From Gonatopus flavifemur (taxonomy: Eukaryota; Arthropoda; Insecta; Hymenoptera; Dryinidae): a stretch of 64,000 nucleotides of DNA. The notes beneath the pieces were generated by a model that saw only the letters and a program-made list of their open reading frames with translations, did no database searches and had not been told where the DNA came from. Below are positions 55,783 through 64,000 of this stretch, one piece after another; position 1 is the first letter of the stretch; the number at the start of each line of letters is the position of its first letter. Made by a program: the position numbers and the translations under genes. The stretch is from contig JAFFJZ010000004.1 in assembly GCA_018340375.1 (NCBI GenBank), positions 46,168,001 to 46,232,000 of the forward strand, read 5' to 3'.

Positions 55783-56335
55783 GCCGCACAACATGGCAAC
55801 TTACTAAATCCCACGTTTCCTTTCTTTGCTCGCTTATTCGTTCTGTTCTCCATTTCAGAGTCATCACTATAATCATCTGAAACAGTGATGTGCAAAATTA
55901 ATGGAAATATTGGAAATCTGAATGGTTTCAAGCTTCAAAATTATCACACCAATCAAATTTAATCGAGAGTTAGGTTTTTCAATTGAAACACTCTAACAGC
56001 ACATGAACCAATGTCTACATCGCATCTTCGTGGACTCTACGTGGATAAACAATGGACGTGGATAAAAGGTGGACGAACGAAAATGCCACGTAGAGACGAT
56101 GTAAGGTAACGTGGAAATGTCCGGTGCTGTACAGGCATAAATTTATGGTCAAACGTGAGTGTTGTTGACTTGAAATTTCGCGTCCTAACTACTCTGACAG
56201 AAACGCATCTTGGGATGAGTTGTGGATATTATATGTTTTGAATTGCTGATCAGTATTATATTCAAACGATAGTAATTGATGAGAATGATTGATCCCGTAA
56301 TGAATCGTTCATGTCCCACTGAAAATGCTCATCAG
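55783..56335. other. Flanking DNA, no gene seen
   Basis: AT-rich, without a convincing frame or repeat. A short hairpin-like GTGGATAAACAATGGACGTG then GATAAAAGG occurs near 56,040. Confidence 0.3.
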
Positions 56336-56608
56336 TACCAGGCAAAAAATCGTCGTCAGGCTTTGAACGGTTCTTGGCAATCTGGTCGAAGACTGACAAA
56401 ATTTCGACCCGATTTCATTCGGAATTCACAAATTAGAACATCATATCGAGAGCTCTAAAAAATTTGCTACCAGATTTTGACAGGCTGTCCAGAATTCAGT
56501 AATTCCGAATGAAACTGGGTAGCAAATTTATCAGTTCTTCTGAAGAATTTATCTGACAAAAATCATTCGAAGCCTGACAACAGTTCTTTGTCCGATTCTG
56601 CCTGGGAT
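56336..56608. mobile_element. Fold-back MITE with CCAGGCA ends
   Basis: A 273-bp hairpin: CCAGGCAAAAAATCG and GTCAGGCTTTGAACGGTTCT pair with the inverted CCAGGCAGAATCGG and GTCAGGCTTCGAATGATTTT. GCTACC and TTTCATTCGGAATT blocks mark the inner part. The 60-codon frame over it is a by-product. Confidence 0.65.
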
Positions 56609-57549
56609 CTGCAGCATGTTTTTTTATGTGTGATGCAAAATATCATCCGTTGTAGAAGAGTATGAATATCGATCAAAATGCAACTTAATAGATTAAAAAA
56701 ACCCATTCAATATCGCACAGACGTGAATAATTTCCTGATTTGATTTTCATTATTACAGACATGAATTTTCACTGATATTCAAACATTTTGGTGCCAAATC
56801 TGTGTCCTATATGATAATAGAGTTATAAAATCAAAGAATAAAGAAAATGCATTCAATAAAGTATTTTATTTCAGAATCGATTTCAGATGTGTCGGATTTT
56901 TCTACCATTCGTCCAAATCGTAATTAATTGACCACAAAATTGATCGATAACTCCCATTCCATAGAATACGTAACTTCTCTGGAGAAACAAAGTGGCGACA
57001 ACGTGAATTTACAAGTTCGTAAAATCTAAGTTCGATTCCCGGAACACTCAATTTTTCTTTCCCATTAGTGGATTGAATGGAACTAACAATGCAAGATGCA
57101 ACGGAATAAGTGATGATAAATCTAACGGAAAGAGTAGAGCAAGATGCAAATGAGAGAGCAAAAGCAGTTCACAATCCGATGGAAAAAAGTTTTAGTATAT
57201 CAAGCTGAAAGGGTGATTCGTGATTTAATGGAGTTTCTATCGCATTTTTAGCTGGAAAATCAATGGGAAAAGACAGGATGAAATAATTGGAGGATTGATG
57301 AACATTTCAATAGAAAAATCACGGGAAACCCTCCTTTCAGTGTACTTTTGGAAATTGAATTGTTTCACCAAAATGCAACCTCTTATTGGATTGTATCATG
57401 ATTTTATGCAAGAATTTTTGTTCCCATAATGACAAAATGAAAAACTCTGCCAATTGGCACCCGGCTTCCTTGTTTGTGTTAGAATAGTTGGAAACTCCTC
57501 CCGTTCCCTCCCATATAAGGAACATGGAAGTCAAAACACTCAACCAACA
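56609..57549. other. Flanking DNA, no gene seen
   Basis: No recognisable coding sequence. The short frames are AT-rich and unmotivated. Confidence 0.35.
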
Positions 57550-59560
57550 TGATGAAACTCATACTCAAGCACTATCAAACCATAACTGAAAAGTGGTATA
57601 AATTTCATCCCAATCGAATAACAGGGAGCGAATATATTCGCTGTCGCAATATTACCATTTTCGATATATCGTTCCCTCTCCTCTCCCTGTTCTTCTGTAA
57701 GGATCAAGTTGAAACTTATATGAAATCAACCTCAACACTGCATAAAATTGTGCTCAAAATTCCACAACGATCGGATGATAGAAACGGAAAATATCCGCAT
57801 GATAATGATATTTGCAAAAATTTATAATTTCGTTTCGAAGCAAAGTGCTTACCCTTTCCTTCCCTCACTTCCGATTGGTCTGGAATTTATGTCATAAAAC
57901 TATGACCTCGTGAACTGAATATCTGCTGAGTTCCACGGCATTCGGATGATACGAACATAGGGAAGGCATGGTTTCAAAATATTGTGCAAAAATACAGATC
58001 ATCAAAATCAATTTTCCACAATTTATAACCGATCGGGGTGAAACTCATACGGGACCACTATCAGATCATAGTTAGAACATATGAGTTTCAGCAGGAGTGC
58101 ATAATAGGGAGCGGAGATATGCGTGGGCGCGGAATCACGATTTTTGATAACATTTTTTCTCACCACTCCTGTTCTTCAATCAGAATCAGGTTGAAACTCA
58201 TTCTACATTGTGGCCGACCCATCACGTAACTGTGATAAAAATTTCATAATGATCGGATAGGTAGATCCTTAGATCCGTACGCACGTACGTACGCGAAAAC
58301 ATCCTACAGACGGACACGAAACCAAAGTTGCTCCCTGAGTTCTGAGAAACATTTTGGCATAAGAAATTTTCGTTTTGGAGACAAAAAATTTCTCGTCCCC
58401 TTGAAATGATCCCCTCTTAACGAGGAAGCAAAATATGATTGAAAATTCTCAAAATTGTCTTTGGAGTCTATACACTTTTATCTTGTACGTATCATAAACA
58501 TTTCAAAGAATGCATGCATCAAAAGTTCTTCTCTTGTGCAAATATAATAAAAATGAGGGGAAAACGAATATGAGCATGGAGATAGCCTTAGGGACCGTCC
58601 ATAAATTACGTAATGTTTTTTGCTCCCTCGTTAAGAGGAACCTTAGTGATCGTTCCGGGGGCAAAAAAATTTTTTGTCTCCAAAATGAAAATCTCTTATA
58701 CCAAAATGCTTCTCGGAACTCGGGGAGCAACTTTGGTTTCGTGTCCGACTGTAGGGCGTCTGTCGGTACGTACGTACGTACGAAAATCCGGTTCTATCTA
58801 TCCGATCATCATGAAATTTTCACTACACTTATATGCGAGGTCGGTAATGGTACCGTATAAGTTTCAACCTGATTCTTACAGAAGAACGGGAGGGGTGAAG
58901 AAGAATTTTATCAAAATCGTGATTTTGCGATCACACATATCTTCGCTCCCTATGATCCGATTCTGAAGAAACTCATACCACGTTCTGATTATGATCCGAT
59001 AGTGACCCCACATGAGTTTCATCCCAATCAGTTGGAAACTGTGGGAAATTTTTCTTTACGATCCGCATTATTTGACAATGTCTTGAAAGCATGGCTTCCC
59101 TATGTCCGTATCATCCGAATGCCATGGAAGTTCGTACATATCGAATTTGTGAGGTGTTAGTTATACGGTATAATTCTCAAGCAAATCGAAATTGAGAGAG
59201 AAAAAGGGTAAGCACTGAACTTCAGAAGTAAATTTGAAAATTTCGTAAATATCACTATCATGCAGATATATTCCGTTCCTGTGATCCAGTCATCACGAAA
59301 TTTTTATCACCGTTTCACACAGTGTCGATAATGGTTCCATATAAGTTTCAACTTGATCCTCATAGAAAAACGGGAGGAGGAGAGGGAACATGTTATCGGA
59401 AATTGTGATTTCGCGATCAAACACATCTTCGCCTCTTGTTATCTGATTGTAATGAGATTTATACCACGACTCAGTTATGGTCCCATAATGGTCCAATGTG
59501 ATTTTCATTCCCATGGGTTGAGAAATGTGAAGAGGAGTCTTTAGCAATCTGCGTAACGTA
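57550..59560. repeat. 2-kb imperfect palindromic repeat cluster
   Basis: 57,627-57,786 is matched in reverse complement by 59,290-59,480 (shared ATCAAGTTGAAACTTATATG). 58,075-58,250 is matched by 58,800-58,990, and 58,255-58,440 by 58,600-58,780 (TTCTGAGAAACATTTTGG, TTTTGGAGACAAAAAATT). The centre is near 58,510. Units at 57,6xx and 58,0xx are also similar in direct orientation. TACGTACGTACG runs occur at about 58,279-58,293 and 58,768-58,784. Confidence 0.75.
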
Positions 59561-59798
59561 ACCATTCGTTAAGAATTATGAAAGTCTCATATGAGTTTTA
59601 GGTGCATTGCTTAAGAAATGAGTTATGGGTGAAAGATAATTCTTCCCAAGTGTTGTTCAAAAACGAGGATTTTTTATTTATTTTTCCAACACAAACGAGG
59701 AATTTTTCTATCGTTTTTTTGTCGCACCAACTTCACAGATGATGAGTGAGATAGAGAAGGGAATAATAAATCGCGTTACGTAATTCATGGACGATCCC
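58591..59798. mobile_element. 1.2-kb TIR element with TTA target duplication
   Basis: Ends GGGACCGTCCATAAATTACG and inverted GGGATCGTCCATGAATTACG match over about 23 bp, and TTA flanks both ends (58,588-58,590 and 59,799-59,801). A TTA/TAA target and GG-starting repeats fit PIF/Harbinger-type elements, but no transposase is present and the assignment is tentative. It forms the right half of the palindromic cluster. Confidence 0.65.
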
Positions 59799-59819
59799 TT
59801 ACGTGAAAACTTCCGTATA

Positions 59820-61851
59820 CAGGGTGGGGCATTTAAAGTGTCGCGGGCGTTTTTTCCAAAAATGAAATGAGATACGAGAAAATTTTTCGGACAAAAATTG
59901 TAGGGTAACGAGGGGGACATCCGATGGTGGCCTTGGCTTTGACCTCAAATCTCATCTTCAAGGGCATTCTGAGGTCAACTCTTGTTTTTTAAATAGCATC
60001 TCATATTTTTTACTGCAGATTTGGATTCTAGGTCAAAAACCAAGAAACTTTTGTCTGAACCATTTTCCTGAAATCCGCAAAGATGGCGCTCTAATCGATA
60101 TTGTTCCATACTGAATCTGACATTAGAATAACTCGAAAACGAAGGGTCTTGGAGGAGAATGTTTCGGACAAAAGTTGTCTGATTCCAAGGGGGACCCCTG
60201 GAACTGAAACGGAGGTGATGGGGTATAACAGACAAAACACAACACATTTCAATCGTCTACATCACTTGGATAATTTAAATGCAGTAGATGCTCAAAATGA
60301 TGGCCTCCGATTTCAATACACATTTCAAAACGTTTTACAAAAGATTGCTGAACTCGTGCTAAAATATCTTCATTGATGCTCGCGCATGCATTGATGATTC
60401 GTTGACGCATATTCTCAGGTGTAGTCGGTGCTTGTTGATAAACTGTATCTTTTATGTATCCCCATAAAAAAAAATCTGGAGAAGTAAGATCCGGAGAACG
60501 GGCAGGCCAATGAACTGGTCCACGACGTCCTATCCATCGTCCAGGATAATCTCTGTCCAATATTTCTCGAGCTGTGACTGCATGATGGGATGGACAACCA
60601 TTGTGTTGATACCACATATTCAATCGTTCCTGAATAGGTATGTCTTCAAGTAATGTTGGAAGTACTTGATCTAAGAAATGTCTGTACTTCTCTCCATTTA
60701 GCGTATCTGCGATGAAGTACGGTCCAATTACTCGAGATCGAAAAATACCACACCAAACATTCACAGCCCATTGTCTTTGATGCTCTACTTGACGTGACCA
60801 TCTTGGATTTTCTGTCGCCCAGTAATGCATATTATGTCGATTTACTTGACCATGATTGGTGAACGTCGACTCATCAGAAAATAATATGTTGATGAAGTTG
60901 TTATTGTGCATTCGCGCTAGACCCCATCGACAAAACTGTACACGATTTTCGAAATCATCACCGTGAAGGTCTTGATGCAAACAAATGTGATACGGATGGA
61001 ATTTGTGACGTTTCAGTATTCGAAGAACACTTCTTCGAGAAATTCCCGAATGGAGTTCAATTTCACGAGAGCTCACGTGTGGATTATTAGCTACTGCAGC
61101 TAGTACATTGACTTCCGCATTTTCTCCGCTAACAGTTCTCATTCGATGTCGTTTTTCCCCTGTAACACTTTCCGTTTCTGAGAATAATTTTGTAATGCGT
61201 TGAAAATACCTAATGGATGGCGTTGTTCTTTCAGGAAATCGTTCTGCATACAAGTCATATGCTTGTCTGGGGTTCTTATGCACTTCACCGTAAATGTAGA
61301 TCATATCGATCTTTTCAGAAACCGTGTATCGGATATCCATGATTTTCAATTTGTAATAAACCAAGTAATAATCAAATGTAACTGACAAACTGACTTTCAA
61401 AATCGTGGATTTTCACTGAACCCCGTCGTTAGTTTACATCGCGTGAGCTCTGAATGGTGGTAATGTAGACGATTGAAATGTGTTGTGTATTGACAACTTT
61501 TGTACGAAACATTCTTTTGCAAGACCCTTCGTTTTCGAGTTATTCGAATGTCAGATTCAAAATGGAACAATATCGATTAGAGCGCCATCTTTGCGGATTT
61601 CAGGAAAATGGTTCAGACAAAAGTTTCTTGGTTTTTGACCTAGAATCCAAATCTGCAGTAAAAAATATGAGATGCTATTTAAAAAACAAGAGTTGATCTC
61701 AGAATGCCCTTGAAGATGAGATTTGAGGTCAAAGCCAAAGCCACCATCGGATGTCCCCCTCGGTACCCTACAACTTTTGTCCGAAAAATTTTCTCGTATC
61801 TCACTTTATTTTTGGAAAAAATGCCCGCGACACGTCAAATGCCCCACCCTG
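59820..61851 (-). mobile_element. Tc1/mariner element, copy 3, full length
   Basis: 2,032 bp, the same length as copy 1, with CAGGGTGGGGCATT ends and TA on both sides (59,818-59,819 and 61,852-61,853). It lies outside the palindrome and only about 20 bp beyond the TTA-flanked element. It is an independent insertion. Confidence 0.95.
60249..61400 (-). CDS. Mariner transposase, copy 3, catalytic Asp lost
   Basis: An uninterrupted 383-residue frame nearly identical to copy 1 (for example E-for-G in FSETESVT, S-for-L in NPRWSRQVE). The second catalytic Asp, residue 267, is Asn: YQHNGCPSHHA here, YQHDGCPSHYA in copy 1 (codon at 60,600-60,602, AAT for GAT). The first (FSDEST) and third (RSPDL) Asp are kept. 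Loss of a metal-coordinating Asp should abolish cleavage, although DNA binding may persist, so the protein could in principle compete with active transposase. As in copy 1, translation probably starts at the second Met. Confidence 0.9.
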   Translation of the reverse strand: MKVSLSVTFDYYLVYYKLKIMDIRYTVSEKIDMIYIYGEVHKNPRQAYDLYAERFPERTTPSIRYFQRITKLFSETESVTGEKRHRMRTVSGENAEVNVLAAVANNPHVSSREIELHSGISRRSVLRILKRHKFHPYHICLHQDLHGDDFENRVQFCRWGLARMHNNNFINILFSDESTFTNHGQVNRHNMHYWATENPRWSRQVEHQRQWAVNVWCGIFRSRVIGPYFIADTLNGEKYRHFLDQVLPTLLEDIPIQERLNMWYQHNGCPSHHAVTAREILDRDYPGRWIGRRGPVHWPARSPDLTSPDFFLWGYIKDTVYQQAPTTPENMRQRIINACASINEDILARVQQSFVKRFEMCIEIGGHHFEHLLHLNYPSDVDD

Positions 61852-61853
61852 TA

Positions 61854-63398
61854 TATTAATGACATCCCATAGTTTTTTTATCTGTTTCTAGAAAAAAATC
61901 TTCAACATAAAATGTAGAAAATTCCCTTTGACTTATCCGGAGTACGAGTTGACTTGATATTATAAAACAATTTGTTCATTCGACTGTAATTGATCAGAAC
62001 GATTTTCAAATCTTGCGTAAAACAATGATGGTGTTGGAATTTGACTATTACAAAATATGCTGAAATACAAACCGTTTTCAAAAAAAAGTATTTTCATTTC
62101 AATCACACAAGCAGCAAATGAGGAAAATTATTTGATAAAAAATTTCCCTCCATCTAGCACTGTGAATTTCAGATGCAGTTCAATTAAAGGAAAAAAATCT
62201 TCTCGAGATTCCTGTCAAAGGTTTCGTGCAGAATTCAGATTAGCAAGCGATGGAACACTTTGGATAAATATGGACATGTAGGACAAATTATTGGATTGGA
62301 TATGTTAAACATAACAGTACATTCCTTAGAAAGCATGGAGAAATACGAGTGACGAAGGGAGGGTGATGCACACAATGCAAATAATGTTGACACGTTCACC
62401 AATTTGTAAAAAAACAACGAACTCCTCCATGTCTATTCTTGGTGGACTTGACCCTCCAAGCTTTACCAAATTCATCCTTTCCCATGTATTCTTTCCAATA
62501 TATTCCATGGTGAAGAATATCCACTTTCAGGTTTTATGTGCTGCGACTTCGCAGTTTTTTCATTTTTTTGTAAAATTTCCATTATTAAGTTGGATTTCTG
62601 AAGATCCTGTAATGTAGTTCCTCCTTCTGATAGAACTGTGGAAGACCACCTGAAACCTGTTAATAATATTTATACATTGAAAATTTAGTTGAGCCAGTTC
62701 ACACCCAGCAAGCACGCCTGCAAGTATTTTAAAGGGCAAATAACCACTCTTCACCGGTATCGTAGGGTCATCAGCGACCGATTGAAACGCCGGCAATCAC
62801 TGTTTGTAAGGCATCGAACAGCAAAACGTTGCACTCAAAACTTCAAAGAACGAGAAAACTTTCAATAAAGGTTCACTTTTTCTCGGGAGAATATCATATA
62901 ATCCGAGTTCTGAAAATCTTATGTCCTGAACGAAATTTGATACTTGTCACATGCATAAATTCAACATAGGAAGTAGCGTTTATTTGAACTAAGTGGAGTA
63001 ACAAATTCATTCTATAGGAAGAAATGGAATATACTCTTGAAATAGGGAAATAATTATTCACTCGCCTGAACAAACGAATATTCTATTTGTCCTATGCAAA
63101 TATTATTTGAATTTACACTGTTTTTTATGTTTTATGATGGTGGTTCCATGATGATGATGAAATCACACAATTCATGAATATGAATAACAATATTGAACAA
63201 TTCACACGGGCGAATACTTATCTGATCTCAAATGATTTGAATTAAAATTATATATCATCCCATTCAAGTAAATATTTTATCCTGTTCGATTCAAATTACA
63301 GATGATCTCGTCGGTGACATGATGAAACGTAACAAGTTTTGTCATTTCACAGATTCTGAAAAAATCAAAACGTCGGAAGTCATGAATTTCTTAACCTT
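61854..63398. other. Flanking DNA, no gene seen
   Basis: Frames of 60-84 codons at 62,057-62,281 and 62,363-62,617 lack features. A plausible intron-like composition is present but no supported exon. Confidence 0.35.
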
Positions 63399-63614
63399 AA
63401 GAGTATCCCGTAGAAGCTAGAGTTACTAGATCTCTCTATAGAGAGATACCCAAAATACTCCAAAATAGTTCAGTAAAATGGAATAAAACAATCAGCCAGA
63501 CCTTCTGCTGCTATGGAACAAGGTCTGGCTGGTCGAGTTTTTCCATTTTATTCAGTTATCTTTGAGTATTTTGGGAAAAGCGATCTAGTAACTTCGGTTT
63601 CTACGGGATACCCT
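63399..63614. mobile_element. 216-bp MITE with AAGAGTATCCCGTAGAA ends
   Basis: AAGAGTATCCCGTAGAAGCT and AGAGTTACTAGATC pair with the inverted AAGGGTATCCCGTAGAAACC and GAAGTTACTAGATC. An internal CCAGACCTT/AAGGTCTGG stem marks the centre. Confidence 0.75.
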
Positions 63615-64000
63615 TGATCCTTGTTTTTTTTTTCAAGTTTTTTGGTCACTTGCACCTATTATTTCTCAGTCTTTTTTATCAAAGAAACGACAAAATTCGT
63701 TTTCCCAAATGTTTCATGATCATTTCAATTCTTATAATAAGTTTATTCGCGTTTTTTCGTAAGTTTTTCCTTTTTCAGGATTTTGGTAGTTGTTACTTTT
63801 TGTCATGAAAAAATTCCAAGACCAAGCCGACTTGACACTTTTTATCATGTAACCGACGATCTGATCTGTTAACTTTGGGATGAATCTGATAATTTTGTGG
63901 AAATACATATAATTCCATAGAAATTGAATCAGAACTCTCAATTATTGTCGAGATTCAATAATTTTCTGTGGAAACATCAAGAAAAGCATACATAGTCATT
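63615..64000. other. Window end, no feature seen
   Basis: T-rich, without a supported gene. Two short frames on opposite strands overlap here and neither is recognised. Confidence 0.35.

Noticed and set aside
1..64000. tRNA, rRNA or other structured RNA genes
   Set aside because: I saw no cloverleaf with internal promoter boxes and no rRNA-like stretch. The tRNA-like match at 35,131-35,142 is a retroelement primer-binding site.

Overview
The window is non-prokaryotic, AT-rich, gene-poor chromosomal DNA, most likely from an insect. The evidence is Tc1/mariner, hAT and Ty3/gypsy elements of insect type, a gypsy primer-binding site matching the 3' end of a serine tRNA, GT-AG introns, a canonical AATAAA signal and many small fold-back (MITE-like) elements. 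The species cannot be told. No RNA gene, CRISPR array or prokaryotic operon was seen.

The dominant structure is a giant, old inverted duplication. Left arm 2,992-36,743 is the reverse complement of right arm 38,040-54,588, around a 1,296-bp unique spacer (36,744-38,039). Mirrored coordinates add to a constant that steps only where one arm gained or lost DNA: about 57,580, 57,527, 57,090, 60,234, 65,693, 65,684, 65,854, 70,174 and 74,783 from outside to inside. Left-only DNA: a 5,451-bp hAT transposon (10,261-15,711), a 4,602-bp gypsy element (30,674-35,275), a 3.1-kb piece (about 6,480-9,619) and a 4.3-kb piece (about 23,257-27,583). Right-only DNA: a 519-bp piece (about 51,793-52,312). The right arm keeps empty target sites for the hAT and gypsy insertions. 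Arms differ by about 2 percent where I compared them, except a block of about 3.6 kb (15,712-19,330 against 46,363-49,981) that looked nearly identical.

Region by region: 1-2,991 is flanking DNA with two fold-back elements and one probable terminal coding exon (2,115-2,311, minus). 2,992-36,743 is the left arm: 52-bp minisatellite, decayed RING-finger gene, fold-backs, complete hAT element with a two-exon transposase, MULE fragment, 165-bp tandem repeat with a solo LTR, a mariner element lying inside a RAG1/Transib-like transposase pseudogene, and the gypsy element. 36,744-38,039 is the spacer. 38,040-54,588 is the right arm, with the deleted mariner and the intact last exon of the RGG-RING gene. 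54,589-64,000 is flanking DNA with a 2-kb palindromic repeat cluster, an element with TTA target duplications and a third mariner copy.

The best coding potential is the hAT transposase (12,119-14,910), mariner copy 1 transposase (21,674-22,825) and the RGG-RING exon (52,369-52,736). The paired arms act as a fossil record: events shared by both arms predate the duplication, events in one arm postdate it.
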